A stretch of 64,000 nucleotides of DNA from Salegentibacter holothuriorum (GTDB taxonomy: Bacteria; Bacteroidota; Bacteroidia; Flavobacteriales; Flavobacteriaceae), in contig NZ_FUYY01000002.1 of NCBI RefSeq assembly GCF_900168045.1, positions 558,001-622,000 on the forward strand, read 5' to 3'. Below, one piece after another: positions 36,789-45,271 of the stretch. The stretch's first letter is position 1; each line of letters opens with the position of its first letter. Below the pieces are notes generated by a model that worked only from the letters and a program-made list of their open reading frames with translations, was not told where the DNA came from and did no database searches. A program made the translations under genes and the position numbers.

Positions 36789-38252
36789 ATGAAGAGATAC
36801 AATAACATATTCAATAAAATGCTTTTGTTGCTCCTGCTGGCTTTCAGTTTTGGTTGCACAGAAGATTATCTTGATGATACCGAAGAATACACTATAGATT
36901 CAGAAAATTATTTTAATTCTGAAGAAGATTATTATAATGCCATGATTGGTGTTTATGATGTATTACAATCTACATACGTGAACGTATTATTAGGCGAGAT
37001 CGCCTCAGATAATACCCTAAGTGGAGGTGAAAGCGCTAATGATGTAATAGGCTTTCAACAGGTAGATGAGATGACGCATACTCCTGTAAATGATAACCTG
37101 GACGATGTTTGGGATTGGAATTTTGCAGGGGTGCAGCGCGCAAACTATGTTTTAGAATTTCAGGACAAAACAGATTTTGAAGGTCGCGAAATGATTATTG
37201 CTGAGGTTCGCTTTTTACGAGCTTATTTTACTTTTGAATTGCTAAAATGGTTTGGACCAATTCCAATTAAAGGAGATGAGCGTTTTGTGTTGGGTGACGA
37301 AAAATCTATCCCAAGAGCTTCTACTGAAGAGGTTTACACGCAAATAGAAAACGACTTACAGTTTGCTATAGACAATCTTAATTACACAGCACCTGCAACC
37401 GGGCGCGCCACCAAAGGTGCTGCAATGGCTCTACTTGGTAAAGCACATTTATACCAGGAAGAATTTGATGATGCTGCAAATGTATTAACAGAATTAATTG
37501 ATAATGGTCCTTACGCATTAGCCGATTTTGATATACTTTTCTTAGAGGAAGGTGAGAATAATGAGGAGTCTGTTTTTGAAGTGCAATATACAGGTGAAGA
37601 AGGAGCTGGTTTTGACTGTTTGCAATGTAGTGAAGGTAATGTAGCTGTAGGTTTTCAGGGAATAAGAAATTATACTGGTCCTGTTTTTGAATCTGGATTT
37701 AGTTTTAATATTCCTACTCAGGAAGCTTACGATATGTTTGCTGAAAATGATATCAGGAAAGACCTTTCTGTTTTAGATATCGAAGCCTGGGCTGAAGAAA
37801 CTGGCGCAACTTACGGAGAAGGCTATAAGCATACCGGTTATTTTAACCGAAAATACCTTCCGCGTAAAAACGATAACGTAGGTGATGCAAATCTTACCCA
37901 GCCTAATAATTACCGATCTATTCGTTATGCCGATGTGTTATTAATGGCTGCTGAAGCCTTGAACCGCGGCGGAATAGACGATAGTGAGGCAAGAATTTAT
38001 CTAAACGAAGTACGCGAAAGAGCAGGTTTACAGGAAGTAGAAGCTGCAGGAAGTGTTCTTACCGAACTTATCTTCGAAGAAAGAAGAAAAGAATTGGTAG
38101 GCGAAGGTCACCGTTTCTTCGATTTAGTTAGAACAGGCAGAGCCGCAGAGAATATTGATGGGTTTACAGCAGGTAAAAACGAATTATTCCCAATTCCGTT
38201 AGAAGAAATAGAATTTTCTCAGGGTAACTGGGAGCAAAACCCTGGATACTAA
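36789..38252 (+). CDS. SusD-like glycan-binding outer-membrane lipoprotein
   Basis: A 487-residue RagB/SusD-family lipoprotein with the lipid-bearing Cys at 23 (FSFGCTEDY). The TPR-like helical scaffold is visible from residue 45 (YYNAMIGVYDVLQSTY) with the FAGVQRANYVL and VRFLRAYFTFELLKWFGPIP segments typical of SusD. The C-terminus has FEERRKELVGEGHRFFDLVR, LFPIPLEEI and NPGY, also typical. It caps the SusC barrel on the cell surface and delivers oligosaccharides. It sits between susC (11 bp) and the surface glycan-binding protein (12 bp) in one operon. Confidence 0.95.
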   Translation: MKRYNNIFNKMLLLLLLAFSFGCTEDYLDDTEEYTIDSENYFNSEEDYYNAMIGVYDVLQSTYVNVLLGEIASDNTLSGGESANDVIGFQQVDEMTHTPVNDNLDDVWDWNFAGVQRANYVLEFQDKTDFEGREMIIAEVRFLRAYFTFELLKWFGPIPIKGDERFVLGDEKSIPRASTEEVYTQIENDLQFAIDNLNYTAPATGRATKGAAMALLGKAHLYQEEFDDAANVLTELIDNGPYALADFDILFLEEGENNEESVFEVQYTGEEGAGFDCLQCSEGNVAVGFQGIRNYTGPVFESGFSFNIPTQEAYDMFAENDIRKDLSVLDIEAWAEETGATYGEGYKHTGYFNRKYLPRKNDNVGDANLTQPNNYRSIRYADVLLMAAEALNRGGIDDSEARIYLNEVRERAGLQEVEAAGSVLTELIFEERRKELVGEGHRFFDLVRTGRAAENIDGFTAGKNELFPIPLEEIEFSQGNWEQNPGY

Positions 38253-38264
38253 AAAATTAGCATT

Positions 38265-40328
38265 ATGAAAAAACACTATAAAATAATTTTCGTATTCCTA
38301 CTCACACTGCCTTTTATTGGCTGTGAGAGTGATGACGATTCACTTGTAGATCTTAGTAGCATAGCTACTCCGGCAAATCTTGGAGCTAGTTTTGAGATCA
38401 CTCAAGATAATTCAGGGTTGGTAACTATTACACCAAAGGGCGAAAGTACCAATTTGTATACCGTAGATTTTGGAGATGGAAGTGAAGTTTCTTCAGAAAT
38501 AAGACCGGGAGAAACTGTAGATCATATTTATGCTGAAGGCGATTATGAGGTAGAGGTTATAGGAACTAATTTAAATGGTGTTTCTGCAACCGGGACACAA
38601 CCTCTTACTGTTTCTTTCCGTCAGCCTGAAAACCTTGAAGTAACAATTACCAAGGCAGAAGACGACAATTATGCTATAACTGTATCAGCTACAGCTGATT
38701 TTGCTGCGATGTTTGAAGTTTATTTCGGGGACGTGGCAGAAGAAGAGGCTACACCGTTTATGATCGGGGAGTCTGTTACGCATACCTACGATGCTATTGG
38801 CGATTATGATGTTAGGGTTGTGGCTTTAAGTGGTGGCGCTGCTACTACCGAAGCTACACAAACGGTAAGTATTACAGATCCATTGTTCTTACCTATAGGT
38901 TTTGAATCACCAACAAAGAATTATACGTTCTTTAATTTTGGTGGAGGTGAAGGTGCAGGAGCGCCTGTAATTGATAATCCAGATGCAAGCGGAATTAATA
39001 CTAGCAATAGAGTGGCTTCTTATACTAAGCCAGCAGGCTCTGAAGTATGGGCAGGAACAAATATAGCGCTTGATGAGACTATAGATTTCTCTTCAGAAAA
39101 GTATATTAGTGTAGATGTATGGTCTCCAGCTGCCGGAACCCCGGTTATCTTGAAGATAGAAAATCTTGATGATGCTGATATTTTTGTTGAAAGTACAGTA
39201 GAAACTACTGTTGCCAATGAATGGGAAACATTGATCTTTGATATGACAACAATAGACCCGGCCATTGATTATGGAAGACTTGTTTTATTCTTCAACTATG
39301 GAACTCCTGGAAATGATGAAACTTATTATTTCGATAATATTCAAACCACCAATTTAGAGCCGTTAAAATTTCCTGTAACATTTGATAATGATGCTGTAGA
39401 CTATACACCTGCTCTTTTTAGTGGAGCTTCATTTGAGGTGGTTACAAATCCAGATCAATCGGGAGCGAATAACTCAGATTCAATGGTTGGTGCAATTACC
39501 AATATTGGAAATGCTTATGAAGGTGCTTCCTTTAATCTTGAAGAGCCTGTAGACTTCAGTGGTGATAATAAAACAATCACTATGAAATTCTGGTCAGATG
39601 TTGCGCTACCTATATTACTGAAATTTGAAGGTGGTGTTACTGGCGAACGTCAAACTGAAGTATCAGCTAACCATACCGGATCCGGTTGGGAAGAAGTGAC
39701 TTTTAACTTTAGTACAGATGCGATTAAAAGTTATATTGATGGATCACAGGGAGTTGGTGAGGCATTTGTTCCAACTGGGCAATACGCGACAATGACCATT
39801 TTTGTAGATGGTCCTGGAAATACAGCCGGAACATTCTACCTGGATGATATTGGTTTCCAAATGGGAGAAACCACTTTTATCTCTCTTTTTAGTGAATTCG
39901 GTGATGATGTTAATGTAGATACCTGGTTAACAGAATGGTCTAATTCAGATTATGAAGAAGTAGAGTTTGACGGTAGGCTTACCAAGCATTATTTTAATCT
40001 TGGTTTTGCAGGAATTGAGACTTTAGCTGAACCGATTGATGCTAGCGAAATGACACATTTCCATACTGAAATCTATACCGGTAACGCCACAGAATTCAAA
40101 ATCAAATTAGTTGATTTAGGCCCTGACGGTGTTTATGCGGGGGATGATCTTTCTGAACACGAGATTGTAATAGACAATCTGGCACAAAATGAATGGGTTA
40201 GTTTAGATATTCCATTATCAGATTTCACCGGCCTTCAGGATACGTCAAATATTGGTCAACTTATTTATTCTGGTGTGCCTACTGCTGAAGCAGATGTATA
40301 TCTGAACAATATCTATTTCCATAACTAG
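38265..40328 (+). CDS. Surface glycan-binding lipoprotein with PKD domains
   Basis: A 687-residue lipoprotein (Cys at 20 in LPFIGCESDDDS; the acidic residues after Cys fit a surface-export signal). Two PKD-like domains (about 28-115 and 120-205; YTVDFGDGSEV is the first signature) are followed by repeated carbohydrate-binding-like beta-sandwiches. FESPTKNYTFFNFGG at about 212 and FDNDAVDYTPALFSG at about 370 open two similar units, each followed by NPDQSGANNSD-like and YFDNI/YLDDI segments. A third, more divergent unit ends the protein. No catalytic motif. In such loci this gene position holds the surface protein that grips the polymer before cleavage; the ligand is inferred from the GH16 genes. 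Confidence 0.85.
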   Translation: MKKHYKIIFVFLLTLPFIGCESDDDSLVDLSSIATPANLGASFEITQDNSGLVTITPKGESTNLYTVDFGDGSEVSSEIRPGETVDHIYAEGDYEVEVIGTNLNGVSATGTQPLTVSFRQPENLEVTITKAEDDNYAITVSATADFAAMFEVYFGDVAEEEATPFMIGESVTHTYDAIGDYDVRVVALSGGAATTEATQTVSITDPLFLPIGFESPTKNYTFFNFGGGEGAGAPVIDNPDASGINTSNRVASYTKPAGSEVWAGTNIALDETIDFSSEKYISVDVWSPAAGTPVILKIENLDDADIFVESTVETTVANEWETLIFDMTTIDPAIDYGRLVLFFNYGTPGNDETYYFDNIQTTNLEPLKFPVTFDNDAVDYTPALFSGASFEVVTNPDQSGANNSDSMVGAITNIGNAYEGASFNLEEPVDFSGDNKTITMKFWSDVALPILLKFEGGVTGERQTEVSANHTGSGWEEVTFNFSTDAIKSYIDGSQGVGEAFVPTGQYATMTIFVDGPGNTAGTFYLDDIGFQMGETTFISLFSEFGDDVNVDTWLTEWSNSDYEEVEFDGRLTKHYFNLGFAGIETLAEPIDASEMTHFHTEIYTGNATEFKIKLVDLGPDGVYAGDDLSEHEIVIDNLAQNEWVSLDIPLSDFTGLQDTSNIGQLIYSGVPTAEADVYLNNIYFHN

Positions 40329-40345
40329 AATTAAAATAAATTAAA

Positions 40346-41983
40346 ATGAAAAATATACTAAAAACAGGTCTTGTAGCACTTTCGCTGGTATTTGCCAGCG
40401 CATGCTCCAATGATGATTACGATATTGGCGAAATAGCCGCTCCTACCAATCTACAGGTAGAAACTAATGTCGTTGGGCAATCAGAAGACATGCCCGATGG
40501 AGATGGTAGTGGTGAGGTAACATTTAACGCCACTGCAGATGGCGCCATGACCTATAAATACGTTTTTGGAAATGGAAGTTCGGTAACTACTTCTAATGGT
40601 GTATATACGCATCAATTTTCTGAAACCGGTACTAAAGTTTATACGGTTAACATTATAGCTTATGGGCCGGGAGGTACTGCCAGCTCAATGTTAGTAGATG
40701 TAGAAGTGCTTGTAACTTATGCGCCACCAGCCGATCTATTAGAGAAATTAGTAGGAAAAGAATGGCGAATTAAAGCTGAAGTTCCTGGTCACTTTGGCCT
40801 TGGACCCGTAGGTGGTTTAGGGGGACCTGAATTTTTTGCGGTGAGTGCAAATGAGAAAGCGGAGGTTGGAATGTATGATGATAGATATATCTTCAATGAA
40901 GATGGCACTTTTACTCATATTACAAATGCTAATAATGATGAATCAGGGATGGATCCATCGGGAACCGTTTTCGGAAGAATAAACCTGGTAGATCAACTAG
41001 GAGTGTCTTGTGCTTGCGAAGTTCAGGGAGCAGATGTTCTTAACATACCTTATAATGATTACACAGAGAATTGGTCTATATCAGCCCCGGGAGGTAATGA
41101 AACCATTAACCTTACTGGATTAGGCTTTATTGGCTATTATATTGGCGGTAATCATAGATATGAGATTTTTGACCGCTCAGGAACTAATGAGCTTACTCTT
41201 AGATCTACAGATGGTAATGGCGAATTTGACTGGTGGTTTATTCTTACCTCAGATTCCGTAGAAGAAGAGGAAGAGTTTGAGAGCCAGTTTAATACCGAGA
41301 TCTGGTCAGATGATTTTGATGGTGATGCGCTTAATACCGATAACTGGAATTATGAAATTGGTAACGGAGACAATGGCTGGGGTAATGGAGAAGCTCAATA
41401 TTATACAGATGCTGAAGACAACGTAAAAGTTGAAAATGGAAACCTGGTAATTACAGCAAAAAGAGAAGCTGAGAGTGGTTTCGATTTTACTTCTGCGAGA
41501 ATAACCACTAAAGATAAATTTGAATTCACCTTTGGTCGTGTAGAAGTTCGTGCAAAATTACCTGCAGGAGGAGGAACCTGGCCTGCAATATGGATGCTTG
41601 GTGCTGGATTCCCTGAAGAGTCCTGGCCTGGAGTCGGTGAAATAGATATTATGGAGTTTGTAGGAAACAATCCTGATAGAATTTCATCTGCCTTGCATCT
41701 TCCGGGTAATTCAGGCGGAAATGCTGTAGTAGGTGACACAGAAATATCTGAGGCAACAACAGAATTTCATATCTACGAAGTTGAATGGACTGCAGAAAAA
41801 ATCACTTTCCTAATGGATGGTGAGCCGCATCTTGAGTTTGATAACGATGATTCAACTCCTTTCCAGGACGACTTTTATTTACTGCTAAATATTGCCATGG
41901 GAGGAACCCTTGGAGGAGATATTGCTGATGATTTTCAAGAGTCTACTATGGAAGTAGATTACGTGAAAGTTTACCAGGAATAA
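40346..41983 (+). CDS. GH16 laminarinase-type endo-beta-glucanase lipoprotein with PKD domain
   Basis: A 545-residue lipoprotein (Cys at 20 in FASACSNDD). A PKD-like domain (about 30-125, YKYVFGNGSS) and a small middle domain (about 130-305) lead into a C-terminal GH16 domain from about 320. The catalytic signature GEIDIMEF has the nucleophile Glu432 and acid/base Glu437; the extra Met between is the beta-bulge form of laminarinases and lichenases. WPAIWMLGAGFP and IYEVEWTAEKITFLMDG are also typical. It would cut beta-1,3-glucan at the cell surface. It lies 17 bp after the glycan-binding protein and ends before a long hairpin that separates it from the GH3 gene. Confidence 0.92.
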   Translation: MKNILKTGLVALSLVFASACSNDDYDIGEIAAPTNLQVETNVVGQSEDMPDGDGSGEVTFNATADGAMTYKYVFGNGSSVTTSNGVYTHQFSETGTKVYTVNIIAYGPGGTASSMLVDVEVLVTYAPPADLLEKLVGKEWRIKAEVPGHFGLGPVGGLGGPEFFAVSANEKAEVGMYDDRYIFNEDGTFTHITNANNDESGMDPSGTVFGRINLVDQLGVSCACEVQGADVLNIPYNDYTENWSISAPGGNETINLTGLGFIGYYIGGNHRYEIFDRSGTNELTLRSTDGNGEFDWWFILTSDSVEEEEEFESQFNTEIWSDDFDGDALNTDNWNYEIGNGDNGWGNGEAQYYTDAEDNVKVENGNLVITAKREAESGFDFTSARITTKDKFEFTFGRVEVRAKLPAGGGTWPAIWMLGAGFPEESWPGVGEIDIMEFVGNNPDRISSALHLPGNSGGNAVVGDTEISEATTEFHIYEVEWTAEKITFLMDGEPHLEFDNDDSTPFQDDFYLLLNIAMGGTLGGDIADDFQESTMEVDYVKVYQE

Positions 41984-41992
41984 TATTATTTT

Positions 41993-42093
41993 AAAAAACA
42001 GACTGCCTGATTACTATGTAATTTTACGGTTGAAAATAATTTGTTTGTAGGCCGCAAACTGAATTACCACACATAGTCCAGGCAGTTTTTTTA
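41993..42093. terminator. Long hairpin with flanking A/T runs inside the glucan locus
   Basis: ACTGCCTG with ACTATGT on the left pairs with ACATAGT and CAGGCAGT on the right. The two arms are about 40 bases apart and carry a smaller inner hairpin GTTTG/CAAAC. An A-run comes before the left arm and a T-run follows the right arm, so it could terminate in both directions. It lies between the first GH16 gene and the GH3 gene on the same strand, so it may reduce rather than stop read-through, or act as a processing or stability element. Confidence 0.6.
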
Positions 42094-42105
42094 TACCCAA
42101 AAACA

Positions 42106-44382
42106 ATGAAAGAACTATATCTGTTAGGTTTTTTCCTGTTCAGCTTTTTTATAGCAAAAGGCCAGGAATCAACCATAAAAAGTTCAGTTAAAAATGTAGA
42201 AACCAAAGTAGATTCGGTTTTAGCATTAATGACCCTTGAAGAAAAAGTTGGACAACTTGTTCAATACAATGGCAGCTGGGACCTTACCGGTCCTGCTTCC
42301 GCAATGAATAACAAACAAAAGGAAGAAAATCTTAAAGCGGGAAAAGTAGGCGCTATGCTAAATGTTCTTTCGGTAGAAGCTACCAGGGAGGCACAAAAGC
42401 TGGTTATGGAAAATTCTCGTCTGAAGATTCCTTTAATGTTTGGTTATGATGTAATACACGGGTATACTACTATTTTTCCAGTACCTCTGGCAGAAACAGC
42501 TAGTTGGGACCTGGAAGCTATGGAGAGAACAGCAGAAATTGCTGCTGTAGAATCTGTGGCTAACGGGGTTAACTGGACCTTCTCGCCTATGATAGATGTT
42601 TCACGCGATGCACGTTGGGGAAGAATTATGGAGGGATCTGGTGAAGATCCTTACCTAACCTCTAAAGTAGCTGTTGCCAAAATAAAAGGCTATCAAAGTA
42701 ACGATCTTGCAAATCCGCGTAGTATAGCTGCAACCGCCAAGCATTTTGCTGGTTATGGTTTTGGGGAAGCCGGTAGGGATTATAATACTGTGCATATTGG
42801 TGAGAACGAACTTCATAATACCATTCTTCCGCCTTTTAAAGAAGCTGCCAAAGCAGGTGTTGCTACTTTTATGAATTCCTTTAATGATATTGATGGTACA
42901 CCGGCAACGGGGCATAAAATCCTGCAACGAGATATCCTAAAAAAGGATTGGGATTGGAACGGATTTGTAGTTTCAGACTGGGGTTCTATACCGGAAATGA
43001 TCGCACATGGTTTAGCCAGAGATAAAAAACATGCAGCTCAAATTGCTTTAAACGCAGGTAGCGACATGGATATGGAAGGCGGTGCTTACGAGTCTAGCCT
43101 GGTAAGCCTTGTGGAAGAGGCTAAGGTAAGTCAGGAGTATATAGATGATGCGGTAAAACGTGTTCTTCGTGTAAAATTTAAACTAGGCCTTTTTGAGGAT
43201 CCTTATTTATATGCTAATCCAGAGCTTTTAAATGAAATATCTTTTGAAGAGCATAAGAATGTAGCTCGGGATGTAGCTAAAAAATCTATTGTGCTGCTAA
43301 AGAATGAAAATGATCTACTTCCTATTCAGGATTCTATTAAAAAGATTGCTGTTATTGGGCCGTTGGCCGATGATAAAGATACGCCTATAGGAAATTGGAG
43401 AGCACAGGGAGAGGCTAATTCGGCTGTTTCTTTACTGGAAGGTTTAAAAAACAATGTGAGTGAAGATGTGGCGATTAGTTATGCTAAAGGTGCAGATCTT
43501 GGCATGGGTGAAAGAAGTTTTTTAATGCCCTTAAAAATTAATGAAACCGATACATCCGGATTTCAGGAAGCCATTAATAAAGCTTCAGAAGCCGATATGG
43601 TAATTATGGCACTTGGTGAAGATGCATTTCAAACCGGAGAAGGAAGAAGTCAGGTGAATATTGGTTTGGCCGGTGTTCAAAAGGATTTACTTAAAGAAAT
43701 TCACAAAGTGAACAAGAACATTGTTTTGGTGCTTATTAACGGGAGACCAATGGAGATCACGTATGCTTCAGAAAATATTCCGGCTATAGTTGAGGCCTGG
43801 CAATTAGGTTCAGAAAGTGGAAATGCGATTGCCGATGTTTTACTGGGAGATTATAATCCTTCAGGAAAACTTCCGGTTTCATTTCCACGTGCTGTAGGTC
43901 AGGAACCTCTTTATTATAATCAAAAAAGTACAGGACGTCCTTCTAACCCTACGCATGTGACTTATTCTGGTTATACCGATGAGAAGAAAGATGCACTTTA
44001 CCCTTTTGGCTTCGGACTTAGTTACACCTCTTTTCAATACGGAGATTTATCAATTTCTGAAGAAGAATTAACTCCTGGCAGCCCTATTGAAGTTAGCTTT
44101 AGTCTAACTAACACCGGTGAGAATGCAGGTAAAGAGATCGTTCAGTTATATATAAGAGATCTTGTAGCAAGTACTACGCGCCCGGTTAAGGAACTTAAAG
44201 GTTTTGAAGCGGTACAATTAGCTGCGGGAGAAACAAAGACGGTTACTTTTGAAATTAACGAAGAGATGCTTCAGTTTTATACTGCCAATGAAAAATGGGA
44301 GTCTGAGGCCGGTGAATTTGAAGTTATGATTGGCGGAAACTCCCGTGATCTGCAAAAACTTAAATTCAGTTTAAAGAAATAA
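42106..44382 (+). CDS. bglX: GH3 beta-glucosidase (BglX-like)
   Basis: A 758-residue periplasmic enzyme with a signal peptide ending in AKGQ. The GH3 N-terminal barrel has KHFAGYGFGEAGRDYN and the nucleophile Asp291 in VVSDWGS; the second GH3 domain has VIMALGEDAFQTGEG; the C-terminal fibronectin-III-like domain includes EIVQLYIRD and RPVKELKGFE. The length and order are those of BglX. It would release glucose from beta-glucan oligosaccharides after import. It is two bases upstream of the second GH16 gene (stop 44382, start 44385), so these two are translated together, after a long hairpin that separates them from the first part of the locus. Confidence 0.92.
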   Translation: MKELYLLGFFLFSFFIAKGQESTIKSSVKNVETKVDSVLALMTLEEKVGQLVQYNGSWDLTGPASAMNNKQKEENLKAGKVGAMLNVLSVEATREAQKLVMENSRLKIPLMFGYDVIHGYTTIFPVPLAETASWDLEAMERTAEIAAVESVANGVNWTFSPMIDVSRDARWGRIMEGSGEDPYLTSKVAVAKIKGYQSNDLANPRSIAATAKHFAGYGFGEAGRDYNTVHIGENELHNTILPPFKEAAKAGVATFMNSFNDIDGTPATGHKILQRDILKKDWDWNGFVVSDWGSIPEMIAHGLARDKKHAAQIALNAGSDMDMEGGAYESSLVSLVEEAKVSQEYIDDAVKRVLRVKFKLGLFEDPYLYANPELLNEISFEEHKNVARDVAKKSIVLLKNENDLLPIQDSIKKIAVIGPLADDKDTPIGNWRAQGEANSAVSLLEGLKNNVSEDVAISYAKGADLGMGERSFLMPLKINETDTSGFQEAINKASEADMVIMALGEDAFQTGEGRSQVNIGLAGVQKDLLKEIHKVNKNIVLVLINGRPMEITYASENIPAIVEAWQLGSESGNAIADVLLGDYNPSGKLPVSFPRAVGQEPLYYNQKSTGRPSNPTHVTYSGYTDEKKDALYPFGFGLSYTSFQYGDLSISEEELTPGSPIEVSFSLTNTGENAGKEIVQLYIRDLVASTTRPVKELKGFEAVQLAAGETKTVTFEINEEMLQFYTANEKWESEAGEFEVMIGGNSRDLQKLKFSLKK

Positions 44383-44384
44383 AT

Positions 44385-45143
44385 ATGAAGAAGAGAAGTA
44401 TAATTTTAGGACTTTTTCTATTTGTAGGTCTACAGCTTACCGCCCAGGAATTGATTTGGGAAGAAAATTTTGAAGGTGACTCCCTTAATATGGAGAACTG
44501 GAGCTACGAAACCGGTGATGGCTGCCCCGATCTTTGCGGCTGGGGAAATAATGAGCGCCAAATTTACAGCAAAGATTATGTTGCTGTAAAAGATGGGAAT
44601 TTAGTAATTACCGCAGATAAGGTTGAAGATGCTTATTATAGCGGAAAAGTTAATACCAAAGATAAGTTCGAGTTTCAATATGGAACTGTGGAGGTTAGAG
44701 CTAAGTTGCCCGATGGGCACGGACTTTGGCCTGCAATCTGGATGTTAGGTGCTAACATAAATGAAGTGGGTTGGCCGGCTTCAGGCGAAATTGATATTAT
44801 GGAATTTGTAGGCAGACAGCCAGATACTATTCATAATGCATTACATACACCTGCTAGTCATGGAGATACCGAAAATATTAAAACAACGCCAATTGATGAT
44901 GTGACTTCAGATTTTCACGTTTTTAAAATGAACTGGACTAAAGATGCTATAACTTTTTATATAGATGATGAGAAAACCTATACGTTCTCGCCATCAGAGA
45001 AAAATGAAGAAACTTATCCCTACAGGCATCCGTTCTATTTTTTACTGAATCTTGCTGTAGGTGGTAATTTTGGTGGGCCTGAAGTTGATGATTCCATTTT
45101 TCCGAAGCAATTCTTAATAGATTATGTGAAGGTTTATAAATAA
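44385..45143 (+). CDS. GH16 endo-beta-1,3-glucanase, secreted single-domain
   Basis: A 252-residue enzyme with a signal peptide (VGLQLTAQ) and no lipobox, consisting of one GH16 domain. The signature GEIDIMEF places the nucleophile at Glu135 and acid/base at Glu140. WSYETGDGCPDLCGWGNNER opens the glucan-binding cleft as in marine laminarinases; the Cys pair in it could form a disulphide. WPAIWMLGANINE and FYFLLNLAVGGNFGGP are also typical. In the periplasm it would shorten imported oligosaccharides for the GH3 enzyme. It is the last gene of the locus and is followed by a terminator. Confidence 0.92.
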   Translation: MKKRSIILGLFLFVGLQLTAQELIWEENFEGDSLNMENWSYETGDGCPDLCGWGNNERQIYSKDYVAVKDGNLVITADKVEDAYYSGKVNTKDKFEFQYGTVEVRAKLPDGHGLWPAIWMLGANINEVGWPASGEIDIMEFVGRQPDTIHNALHTPASHGDTENIKTTPIDDVTSDFHVFKMNWTKDAITFYIDDEKTYTFSPSEKNEETYPYRHPFYFLLNLAVGGNFGGPEVDDSIFPKQFLIDYVKVYK

Positions 45144-45172
45144 TAGAATAAGCATTTTCTAAAGTTTTTGAT

Positions 45173-45203
45173 ACCCTGTAGACTTAGGTTTACGGGGTTT
45201 TTT
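45173..45203 (+). terminator. Rho-independent terminator closing the glucan locus
   Basis: ACCCTGTAGAC and GTTTACGGGGT form a stem with G-T and mismatch positions around a short loop, followed by a T-run. It is 30 bases after the GH16 stop. Confidence 0.7.
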
Positions 45204-45271
45204 AATCTATAATCTTTAGCACAATCCTAGCCTTATACCTTTGCTTTTTTAATATATTTGTCCCTTCATAA

